A stretch of 9,050 bases of DNA from Chloroflexota bacterium (GTDB lineage: Bacteria > Chloroflexota > Anaerolineae > SpSt-600). The stretch is taken from NCBI GenBank assembly GCA_011041825.1, contig DRAO01000298.1, forward strand, positions 1 to 9,050, written 5' to 3'. Numbering within the stretch: position 1 is the first letter of the stretch; each line of letters starts with the position of its first letter. The position numbers and the translations under genes are program-made. The notes under the pieces are model-generated. The model was not told where the DNA came from, searched no databases, and worked only from the letters and a program-made list of their open reading frames with translations. This document shows positions 1 to 5,180 of this stretch, in pieces.

Positions 1-1
1 A

Positions 2-81
2 AGCCGGTTGAAAACCGGCTGAGGATTAGCGGGTTTTCAACCCGCTTCCAGATTCTTAGCCGGGAGCTTCCAGCTCCCGGC
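2..81. repeat. Cluster of three perfect short hairpins
   Basis: Three perfect inverted repeats lie in a row. The first is AGCCGGTT (2-9), loop GAA, AACCGGCT (13-20). The second is AGCGGGTT (28-35), loop TTC, AACCCGCT (39-46). The third is GCCGGGAGCT (59-68), loop TCC, AGCTCCCGGC (72-81). Each has a 3-nt loop closed by a T-A pair. Read on the minus strand, the first is AGCCGGTT-TTC-AACCGGCT, so it differs from the second only by one swapped base pair (C-G against G-C). Spacers are 7 and 12 nt. The arms of the third recur at 4997-5021. This looks like a family of dispersed structural repeats; whether it acts as a terminator or RNA element for the gene left of the window cannot be seen. Confidence 0.85.
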
Positions 82-95
82 CATTTCTGAGCCCA

Positions 96-210
96 GCTTC
101 GTAAAAGTGTCAGATGGCTAGTGCCCTCAAGAAACTTCTTAACCTGCCTTGAGCGAAGACGCTCATCAAGCAAAATGAGAACGGTGCTTTTTCGATGCCC
201 TCCCCACAAA
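96..210 (-). pseudogene. Possible remnant of a PIN-like (DUF3368-type) toxin gene
   Basis: One minus-strand frame through this stretch reads KSTVLILLDERLRSRQVKKF, followed by LEGTSHLTLL. This resembles the C-terminal part of DUF3368/PIN-domain toxins, where a hydrophobic strand ends in an acidic motif (LLLDD or LLDER) followed by R-x-x-K/R-V. No plausible start codon with a ribosome-binding site and no upstream PIN core (first acidic residues) precede it, and the frame runs on into the hairpin cluster without a stop. If real it is a decayed fragment of about 35-40 codons. The resemblance rests on one motif, so chance similarity is quite possible. The rest of 84-215 holds nothing else I recognise. 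Confidence 0.25.
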
Positions 211-215
211 CGGCT

Positions 216-243
216 TTGACAAAAGGGGTTCTCCCGATATAAT
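216..243 (+). promoter_or_regulatory. Sigma-70 promoter for thiD
   Basis: TTGACA at 216-221 and TATAAT at 238-243 are separated by 16 nt; both boxes match the vegetative sigma consensus exactly. Transcription would start near 250, giving thiD a leader of about 125 nt. It is the strongest promoter-like sequence in the window. Confidence 0.8.
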
Positions 244-249
244 AAAGAG

Positions 250-376
250 GCGCTCAGCAAGAAAAGCCAAGCTTCAGGGTGGTTCAACGAAGCCCCTATG
301 GGGGCTGAAAATGAGCCCGCCAGGGCTTTGTAATCCCAGCGGGCTTGTTCTGCAAATATACCTACGGGAGGAAAGT
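250..376 (+). promoter_or_regulatory. Structured 5' leader of thiD
   Basis: The predicted leader holds two hairpins: AGCCCC (291-296), loop TATG, GGGGCT (301-306); and AGCCCGC (314-320) pairing with GCGGGCT (339-345), with an inner GGG (323-325)/CCC (335-337). The second is followed by a weakly T-rich tail (TTGTTCT, 345-351), so it might attenuate, but it is a poor intrinsic terminator. Its outer arms recur in the hairpin at 5055-5073, so it may simply be another copy of the dispersed hairpin family. The ribosome-binding site GGGAGG is at 366-371. The conserved TPP-riboswitch core is not present. Confidence 0.45.
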
Positions 377-1186
377 ATGAAGAGAGCGCTCACGATAGCA
401 GGTTCAGATTCGGGTGGAGGGGCAGGCATCCAAGCCGACCTGAAGACCTTTTCAGCCCTAGGGGTATACGGTATGAGCGCCATAACCGCCCTGACGGCCC
501 AGAACACCCTAGGGGTTCAGGCCGTCTATGAGCTGCCGGCCTCGTTCGTTGCTCAGCAAATTGATTCAGTAGTAACAGACATCGGTGTTGATGCCGTGAA
601 GACGGGCATGCTGGCCAATTCGGAGATAATCCACACAGTGGCCGAGAAGGTCAAGCAGTATAACCTGCCTAACTTGGTGGTGGACCCGGTAATGCGGGCC
701 AAGAGCGGCGACCCTCTCATAAGGCCGGAAGCCCAAGAGACCCTGGTAAAGGAGTTGTTCCCGCTGGCAATGGTGGTAACCCCCAACCTCCCTGAAGCCG
801 AAGCTCTGGTAGGGTTTCCGGTGAAAACGCTGGATGATATGCGCCGTGCTGCCGTAACAATCCACGAGATGGGCCCTGCCTATGTGGTGGTTAAAGGAGG
901 ACATTTGGAAGGGGATATAAGCATTGATGTGCTCTACAATGGGGAGAGATGGTGGGAATTCACCGCCCCCCACATTAAAACCCGTAACACTCACGGTACC
1001 GGGTGCTCTTTTGCCTCGGCCATTGCCGCCTGGCTGGCCAGGGGAGCTGATGTGCCCGAAGCGGTTAAGCGGGCAAAAGAATACCTCACCGAGGCCCTCC
1101 GTTACGGGGCTCAATTACACATTGGAGGGGGCCATGGCCCCGTGCACCATTTCGCCATCCTGTACAAGAAGATGGGATGGCTCTGA
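377..1186 (+). CDS. thiD: Hydroxymethylpyrimidine/phosphomethylpyrimidine kinase ThiD
   Basis: ThiD phosphorylates 4-amino-5-hydroxymethyl-2-methylpyrimidine (HMP) and then HMP-phosphate to HMP-diphosphate, the pyrimidine half of thiamine, in the cytosol. The 269-residue product has the usual family length and ribokinase-like fold signatures: the N-terminal glycine-rich [14 protein letters not shown] (residues 10-23), the DPVM segment (about residues 104-107), the [11 protein letters not shown] segment, VKGGH, and near the end [16 protein letters not shown] with the anion-hole glycines and Cys210. I chose ATG 377 because GGGAGG lies 5 nt upstream and the conserved domain begins right there; the frame is open to an ATG at 311, but those 22 codons cross a leader hairpin and are not protein-like. 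No other thi gene is adjacent, so it appears to be transcribed alone from the 216-243 promoter. Confidence 0.95.
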   Translation: MKRALTIAGSDSGGGAGIQADLKTFSALGVYGMSAITALTAQNTLGVQAVYELPASFVAQQIDSVVTDIGVDAVKTGMLANSEIIHTVAEKVKQYNLPNLVVDPVMRAKSGDPLIRPEAQETLVKELFPLAMVVTPNLPEAEALVGFPVKTLDDMRRAAVTIHEMGPAYVVVKGGHLEGDISIDVLYNGERWWEFTAPHIKTRNTHGTGCSFASAIAAWLARGADVPEAVKRAKEYLTEALRYGAQLHIGGGHGPVHHFAILYKKMGWL

Positions 1187-1424
1187 GCACTCCTTATTGT
1201 GACCACGATTAAGCGGAAGGCTATCAGTGCCCCGGCCTTAAAAAGTTTAACCCTGGTGTTGAAAAACCTGGAAGGTGAAACCGCTTCGCATATCAAAGGG
1301 GGTGTTTTCTCGTGCAGGGGCGAAGCCCCTGCACGAGAAAACATTTCAAAAATCGCTTTTCAACCAGCTCCCATCAGGGGAATCCCTTGAGCAAAATGGC
1401 GTGGCACTTTTTCAGCACACCTCA
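1187..1424. other. Convergent intergenic region between thiD and the U32-like gene
   Basis: No convincing gene is present; the frames open here are out-of-frame continuations of neighbours. The main feature is the long hairpin at 1303-1343. GGTGTTGAAAAA at 1255-1266 is nearly repeated at 4803-4813, and CTTTTCAACCAG at 1356-1367 is an imperfect inverted counterpart, which could be the ends of a small element of about 115 bp around the hairpin. I see no canonical terminator with a U-run for either flanking gene. Confidence 0.5.
1303..1343. repeat. Perfect 19-bp-stem hairpin, possible bidirectional terminator or mini-element core
   Basis: TGTTTTCTCGTGCAGGGGC (1303-1321), loop GAA, and its exact reverse complement (1325-1343). 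In the plus-strand RNA, wobble pairs G1302-U1344, G1301-U1345 and G1300-U1346, then G1299-C1347, would lengthen the stem to 23 pairs. It lies 116 nt past the thiD stop and 81 nt past the stop of the facing gene. It lacks a clear U-run on either side, so a standard intrinsic terminator is doubtful. The 3-nt loop recalls the shorter hairpins elsewhere in the window. Confidence 0.8.
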
Positions 1425-2375
1425 TTACACCTTCGGTACCGCCAGATCGGCAGGACCCCAATCGGAGAGCTTTGCTGCGGGGAAGTTCTCCTGGATAATC
1501 TCGTGGATTATCTGGGCATACTTCACCTTCTCCCGGGCCATTTGAGCCAGGAAATCAGGACTGGTCCAAGGCTTATACCAAGCACCAGCCCCTGCCGCCA
1601 GGGATGTACCAGGTTCAATCTTGAAATAACAAGGGGCACATATCCGGGCCATCTCAGGCCCCTCATAGAAGCGATTGAACCCGCCGAAGGATTCGGAGAG
1701 GTAGATGTGCAGGTCCATCGGGATGTCAACGGCCTGCCGGATGGAGGCCAACTGAGGGAGGGAGAGGTCGCCAAGGGGGTTAAAGGTGCCTGCCCCAAGC
1801 ATCTGGAGCACTTTACCTCCGGCAGCAGAGGCGTGCCCGGCATAGATGCTCACCTTAAACACCACATCCTCGGGAATGTCGCCTTTCTTCTTCAGTTCGT
1901 TTAGGAGCCAGAGAAGCCCCTCATCCACCACCAGGAACCCCCGGAAACCGATTTCGATGCATCGCATAATGTCAGCGATAACGTAGCGGAGCTGGTCGGA
2001 GCCCCTGTAACGGATGCCGGAGAAGCCGCCTTCCGGTGTCACAAGTTGGCGCCCCACATCCCATCCGGAACGAGGCCCCGGAGTTATGATGACCTCCATC
2101 CGGGCCTCGGCAGCCAATCGGGCAAAGGTGCGGAGTTCCTCCTTGTCCAGCAGGGTGGCCCCCATTACTGTGGAGATGAGACGGTGGATGGGTATGTTAC
2201 GCTTGTGAGCTTCATCAATAACCGCTTCGAGGACCTGGGGGCGTTCAACACCGGAGATTTCCATCCTGTACCAGGCACCATCGGGGAAACGCTTGGTGCT
2301 GGTGGGGAGTTCATAGGCATCCCTGCCCGGGATGCCAACTTCTTCCATCATCTTTGCTACTCTTTCCATATCCAT
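1425..2375 (-). CDS. Peptidase U32-family-like TIM-barrel protein
   Basis: The 316-residue protein resembles a group commonly annotated as 'U32 family peptidase' in Firmicutes, Actinobacteria and Chloroflexota. Shared landmarks are the N-terminal LPTSTKRFPDG (residues 23-33) with a following Y-R-M-E-I segment, IITPGPRSGWD, the YRGSDQLRY segment, the FLVVDEGLLWLLNELKKKGD segment, VFKVSIYAGHASAAGGKVLQ, and LSLPQLASIRQAVDIPMDLH. The repeated beta-alpha pattern fits a TIM barrel. Proteolysis is not established for this subgroup; other U32 relatives work in tRNA, rRNA or ubiquinone hydroxylation, so the substrate is unknown. No signal peptide is visible. The ATG is set by an almost perfect AGGAGGTGA at 2382-2390, 6 nt upstream. 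It is codirectional with the yebC-ruv operon but separated by about 107 nt and may be transcribed by read-through. Confidence 0.7.
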   Translation of the reverse strand: MDMERVAKMMEEVGIPGRDAYELPTSTKRFPDGAWYRMEISGVERPQVLEAVIDEAHKRNIPIHRLISTVMGATLLDKEELRTFARLAAEARMEVIITPGPRSGWDVGRQLVTPEGGFSGIRYRGSDQLRYVIADIMRCIEIGFRGFLVVDEGLLWLLNELKKKGDIPEDVVFKVSIYAGHASAAGGKVLQMLGAGTFNPLGDLSLPQLASIRQAVDIPMDLHIYLSESFGGFNRFYEGPEMARICAPCYFKIEPGTSLAAGAGAWYKPWTSPDFLAQMAREKVKYAQIIHEIIQENFPAAKLSDWGPADLAVPKV

Positions 2376-2425
2376 AATCCTTCACCTCCTCCTTCGAGTA
2401 ATTTCCCCCGTGTATTGGGGCGGTT

Positions 2426-2480
2426 CTGCCCGATGCTAAGCGCAAGAAGGGTGGTTTTCCGGGCAGTCACCTCAATGCCC
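2426..2480 (-). promoter_or_regulatory. Alternative pairing segments upstream of the U32-like gene
   Basis: On the minus strand the order is GGGCA (2480-2476), CTGCCCG (2466-2460) and CGGGCAG (2432-2426). The middle segment can pair with the first (5 bp, 10-nt loop) or with the third (7 bp, 27-nt loop) but not both. That is an attenuator-like layout, yet the stems are short, no U-run follows, and chance is possible. I see no good promoter in this gap. Confidence 0.2.
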
Positions 2481-2482
2481 AA

Positions 2483-2842
2483 TCAATCTATAAGAACGGT
2501 GAAGAGAAGCTCCAGCATCACGAATATACCCAGAAGTAACAAAGCGATAATCCCATTTATGGCCTGCATCACCTTCAATAAGAGGCAGGAGAAGCCATAA
2601 AAAGCCGTGATAAAGCCCCGTCTAACAGGGGGCCATATACCCTTGCGGGATTGAAGGCGGGGGAAACGCAACCCGAGGTGATAATAAAACGGAGTTGCAG
2701 AAGCAAAAATCCCCATAAATACCAAGAACAGGAAAACCTGAAAGCTAAGAGGATTTGGCCATACGTAATTGAGCATTAAAACCACGCATAGCCAATCCAG
2801 CAAAGCTATGGAGATGAAGAAAGGCACAAATCTCGTATGCAC
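2483..2842 (-). CDS. Small integral membrane protein downstream of ruvA
   Basis: I do not recognise this family. The product of about 119 residues is strongly hydrophobic: segments at about 5-27 and 34-56 look like membrane helices, then a basic, proline-containing loop (RLQSRKGIWPPVRR, 62-75), then a long hydrophobic stretch 76-118 that could be two helices, with an acidic residue (E111) inside the last. No signal peptide cleavage site or enzymatic motif is seen. Start choice is uncertain: the frame is open to a TTG at 2866 that would overlap ruvA by 17 nt but has no good ribosome-binding site; GTG at 2842 follows AAAGGG at 2857-2852 and starts 7 nt after the ruvA stop, so I prefer it. Tight spacing makes it part of the yebC-ruvC-ruvA operon, in the place ruvB often takes. 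A link to Holliday-junction processing is only positional. Confidence 0.7.
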   Translation of the reverse strand: MHTRFVPFFISIALLDWLCVVLMLNYVWPNPLSFQVFLFLVFMGIFASATPFYYHLGLRFPRLQSRKGIWPPVRRGFITAFYGFSCLLLKVMQAINGIIALLLLGIFVMLELLFTVLID

Positions 2843-2849
2843 GTTTCCG

Positions 2850-3434
2850 TTACCCTTTAGAGGCAAAATAAGCCAATGCTAACCTTAACCGTTCCTCGAC
2901 TTCCGTTACTTCCCGTGGGATTGATTGAACGGCCCTCTGAGCTTCTACCAGGCTGTAACCGAGGGAGGTCAAGGCCGCTATTACCTCTTCATCGGCCCGG
3001 GCGAGGGCAGGAGGTACGGCGGCCGGCATCACGGCTTGCACCTTATCCTTCAGGTGAAAGACGATGTTACGGGCCGTTTTGGAGCCAATGCCAGGCACTC
3101 TCGTGAGGATTTCCGGGCGTTCGGAGGCGATGGCTTCCTGGAGGGCGGAGGGGGAGAGGTGGGATAATAAAGCCAAGGCCGCCTTGGGTCCCACCCCCGG
3201 CACTGTGATAAGGAGTTCAAAGAAGGAAAGCTCCTCTTCCTCGGCAAAGCCGTAGAGGGCCAGTTCACTTTCCTTGAAGTGCAGATACGTCAGCAGACGC
3301 ACCTCTTCCCCGATGTGTATGCTTTCATCCAACAGGTAGGAGGGCACAAATACTTTGAAGCCAAGGCCGTTCACCCGCACTAACAGGAAATCCTTTCCCT
3401 TTTTCTCCACGATGCCTTTGATGCTGCTTATCAT
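2850..3434 (-). CDS. ruvA: Holliday junction branch migration protein RuvA
   Basis: RuvA tetramers bind four-way junctions, load RuvB motors and work with RuvC in recombination repair. The 194-residue product has the expected three domains: an OB fold (about 1-62, beginning MISSIKGIVEKKG), two helix-hairpin-helix motifs (VPGVGPKAALALLS, 78-91, and VPGIGSKTARNIV, 113-125) and a C-terminal RuvB-binding domain (about 145-194, with EVIAALTSLGYSLVEAQRAV). In the acidic pin, E. coli Glu55-Asp56 aligns with Glu55-Ser56 followed by Glu57, so one acid is shifted or lost. GAGGT sits 5 nt before the ATG. It follows ruvC by 51 nt and precedes the membrane protein almost directly. No ruvB is found in the window. 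Confidence 0.95.
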   Translation of the reverse strand: MISSIKGIVEKKGKDFLLVRVNGLGFKVFVPSYLLDESIHIGEEVRLLTYLHFKESELALYGFAEEEELSFFELLITVPGVGPKAALALLSHLSPSALQEAIASERPEILTRVPGIGSKTARNIVFHLKDKVQAVMPAAVPPALARADEEVIAALTSLGYSLVEAQRAVQSIPREVTEVEERLRLALAYFASKG

Positions 3435-3485
3435 TGCTACCTCGGAATTACAATCCCTGCCCCGGTGGGATGATTTTCGCCCCCT

Positions 3486-3968
3486 TTATATCAAGGCGGC
3501 CATCTTGCTATGGTGGATATGGCAGATGGCGACGGCAACGGCATCGGCCACATCATCGGGCTTGGGAGGCGCCTTGAGGCCCAAGAGCAGGGAGACCATA
3601 TTCTGAATTTGTTTCTTGTCCGCACGGCCATATCCAGTAAGGGCTTGCTTAACCTGAAGGGGGGTATACTCAAAGAGAGGAACCTGAGCCTCAGCCACGG
3701 CCAGGAGGGCCACACCTCGGGCTTGCCCTACAGCAATAGCGGTACGCACATTTCGGCAGAAGAAGAGTTCTTCCACCGCTACAGCATCAGGGCAAAATTT
3801 CTCCACCAGGCTCTTAAGCTCTTCATACAACTTCCTTAACCTGGTTGGCAAGGGGTCTGTACCAGAGGTGTTTATAACCCCGCAGGCAAGGAGGCTTAGT
3901 TCTCCATTGCCCTCCACCAGGCCATAACCTGTGATGGCTAAGCCAGGGTCAATTCCCAGGACCTTCAC
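3486..3968 (-). CDS. ruvC: Crossover junction endodeoxyribonuclease RuvC
   Basis: RuvC is the dimeric Holliday junction resolvase that nicks opposite strands symmetrically. The 160-residue product is of normal length, and the four metal-binding acids of the RNase H-like fold are visible: Asp7 in GIDPGLAITGYG, Glu66 in VEELFF, and Asp139 and Asp142 in PDDVADAVAVA (E. coli Asp7, Glu66, Asp138, Asp141). The start codon is GTG at 3968-3966, overlapping the yebC stop as GTGA, with GGGGAAGG just upstream inside yebC; this indicates translational coupling. The order yebC-ruvC-ruvA is a widespread bacterial arrangement. Confidence 0.95.
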   Translation of the reverse strand: MKVLGIDPGLAITGYGLVEGNGELSLLACGVINTSGTDPLPTRLRKLYEELKSLVEKFCPDAVAVEELFFCRNVRTAIAVGQARGVALLAVAEAQVPLFEYTPLQVKQALTGYGRADKKQIQNMVSLLLGLKAPPKPDDVADAVAVAICHIHHSKMAALI

Positions 3969-4723
3969 CTTCCCCGTTCCGCCTCAAATTTGTTCATCAT
4001 CTCATCAGAGATGTCCAGGTTGGAATAGACTTCGGTTACATCGTCCAACTCTTCCAGGGCCTCTATCAGGTTCATATTTTGAAATGTGCCCTTTTCATCC
4101 AAGGAAACCAGGCTCTTGGGGACCATAGAAATCTGTGCGGCCTCGATTTTAAGCCCCCGCTTCTCCAGAGCTTCTTTCACCCACTGGAAATCTTCCACAG
4201 TGGTGTAGACTTCCACCATATCATCGCTCACTTGGACATCATCAGCCCCAGCGTCTATGGCGATCATAGCCAATTCCTCAGGGTCCTGGTCATCAACCGA
4301 GAGGGTTATGTAGCCCCGGGGCTCAAACAGCCAGGAGACACAGCCGCTCTCCCCCAAGTTGCCTCCGTGCCGGGTAAAGACCCGTCGGACATCGGCTACG
4401 GCTCGGTTGCGGTTATCGGTAAGGATATGGACGAGCATAGCTACCCCTTGAGGGCCATATCCTTCCAGGTTAAACTCCTCCAGGGCCCGGCCTTTCTCCA
4501 GCCCGGCACCTCGCCTTATGGCCCGCTCTATGTTCTCCTTAGGCATATTGGCCCGCTTGGCCTTCTCTATCACCAGGCGAAGCTTGAAATTGGTCTCAGG
4601 GTCAGGGCCTTCACGGGCAGCTATCTCTATCTCCCGTCCCAGTTTGGTGAAGAGCTGTCCTCGCTTGGCATCCTGGGCTGCTTTTCTCCGCTTTATATTT
4701 GCCCACTTGGAATGGCCTGACAT
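3965..4723 (-). CDS. yebC: YebC/PmpR-family regulator or translation factor
   Basis: The 252-residue product begins with the family's hallmark SGHSKWANIKRRKAAQDAKRG and continues with the FTKLGREI segment, the NFKLRLVIEKAKRANMPKENIERAIRRG segment, GYGPQGVAMLVHILTDNRNR, the GGNLGESGCVSWLFEPRG segment and an acidic C-terminal part; this matches the three-domain YebC fold and normal length. Members were first described as transcription regulators (PmpR); more recent work describes YebC and mitochondrial TACO1 as ribosome-associated factors relieving stalling at proline-rich stretches. I cannot tell which role applies here. The ATG has GGGGTGAGG a few bases upstream. It is the first gene of the operon, under the promoter at 4757-4785, and its stop overlaps the ruvC start. 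Confidence 0.95.
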   Translation of the reverse strand: MSGHSKWANIKRRKAAQDAKRGQLFTKLGREIEIAAREGPDPETNFKLRLVIEKAKRANMPKENIERAIRRGAGLEKGRALEEFNLEGYGPQGVAMLVHILTDNRNRAVADVRRVFTRHGGNLGESGCVSWLFEPRGYITLSVDDQDPEELAMIAIDAGADDVQVSDDMVEVYTTVEDFQWVKEALEKRGLKIEAAQISMVPKSLVSLDEKGTFQNMNLIEALEELDDVTEVYSNLDISDEMMNKFEAERGR

Positions 4724-4756
4724 ATCCTCACCCCCTGCCTCGCTTGTACATTTTAT

Positions 4757-4785
4757 ATTATACCTGTTACCATTTAAAAAGGCAA
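4757..4785 (-). promoter_or_regulatory. Sigma-70 promoter for the yebC-ruvC-ruvA operon
   Basis: On the minus strand TTGCCT (4785-4780) and TATAAT (4762-4757) are separated by exactly 17 nt. The -10 box is perfect and the -35 box matches four of six bases. Transcription would begin near 4750, leaving a leader of about 27 nt before the yebC ATG. Confidence 0.7.
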
Positions 4786-4810
4786 CCGCACCATTCCTGA
4801 GGGTGTTGAA

Positions 4811-4885
4811 AAATTACCATACCCATTTTATTTGATGAGCATCCTTTGCCCGAGGCAGGTTAAAAAGGCCTTTTGAGGGTAATTT
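4811..4885. promoter_or_regulatory. Inverted repeat and AT-GC palindrome between divergent promoters
   Basis: AAATTACC (4811-4818) and GGTAATTT (4878-4885) form an 8-bp inverted repeat, and a perfect 12-bp palindrome AAAAGGCCTTTT lies at 4863-4874. They sit between the minus-strand yebC promoter and a plus-strand -10 box at 4907. Such symmetry suits a repressor or regulator site, but no cognate protein is identifiable, and the sites may be chance. Confidence 0.25.
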
Positions 4886-4912
4886 CTATTCTTTTCCTCT
4901 TGGTGGTATAAT
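4884..4912 (+). promoter_or_regulatory. Candidate extended -10 promoter pointing toward ftcD
   Basis: TGG directly precedes a perfect TATAAT (4907-4912), giving an extended -10 (TGnTATAAT). The -35 match at 17-nt spacing is weak (TTCTAT, 4884-4889), which extended -10 promoters tolerate. The start near 4919 would give a leader of about 260 nt running through the hairpin cluster at 4997-5131. Confidence 0.5.
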
Positions 4913-4996
4913 GATTTGCGGCTCCCACAGAAGGTAGCACTCCATTTAATCGTGGTTGGCAATGTTGCCCCTTGGCATAAACGCCAACGGAGGAGG

Positions 4997-5131
4997 GGCC
5001 AGGAGCTCAAAGCTCCCGGCCAAGCAGAGAAAGGGCGCTGGAAGCGCCCTGGCTAGCCCGCTTCTAGCGGGCTTTCACTGCTCAGGCCGGGGCTTTTAGC
5101 CCCAGCTTCAATGGCAGCTCCGCCGTTGAAG
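4997..5131. repeat. Cluster of five short hairpins upstream of ftcD
   Basis: In order: GGCCAGGAGCT (4997-5007), loop CAA, AGCTCCCGGCC (5011-5021), with one mismatch; AGGGCGCT (5032-5039), loop GGA, AGCGCCCT (5043-5050), perfect; AGCCCGCT (5055-5062), loop TCT, AGCGGGCT (5066-5073), perfect; GGGGCT (5089-5094), loop TTT, AGCCCC (5098-5103), with partial extension outward; and CTTCAATGGC (5106-5115) pairing with GCCGTTGAAG (5122-5131), loop AGCTCC, with one T-G wobble. The first four share the 3-nt loop closed by T-A seen at 2-81. The first repeats the arms of the hairpin at 59-81; the third repeats those of the hairpin at 314-345. No gene is seen in 4920-5180. Confidence 0.8.
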
Positions 5132-5180
5132 AAATAGCCCCTTCCTTCTGTGCAATCCATCCTAGGGAGGGAATGGCGCT

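Noticed and set aside
276..306. T-box antiterminator, suggested by AGGGTGG at 276-282
   Set aside because: The sequence after AGGGTGG is TTCAACG in place of the required ACC-type continuation, the leader is too short for a T-box specifier domain, and thiD is not a usual T-box target.
250..376. TPP riboswitch before thiD
   Set aside because: The conserved CTGAGA and ACCCTTGAACCTGAT-type blocks are absent, and the leader is only hairpins.
311..376. Upstream start of thiD at 311
   Set aside because: The 22 added residues are encoded by a leader hairpin; the real ATG at 377 has a good ribosome-binding site and the conserved domain starts there.
566..1114. 182-codon minus-strand open frame opposite thiD
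   Set aside because: It is antisense to a fully conserved gene, and its translation shows no family pattern.
1275..1904. 209-codon plus-strand open frame over the hairpin and the U32-like gene
   Set aside because: Most of it is the complement of the conserved U32-like gene, and it starts in noncoding hairpin sequence.
4079..4720. 213-codon plus-strand open frame opposite yebC
   Set aside because: It is a shadow of the yebC coding sequence.
4828..5010. 60-codon minus-strand open frame in the intergenic region
   Set aside because: No ribosome-binding site or recognisable family; it runs through promoter-like and palindromic sequence.
4997..5131. CRISPR array
   Set aside because: The units are self-complementary hairpins of differing sequence with short irregular spacers, not direct repeats with uniform spacers.
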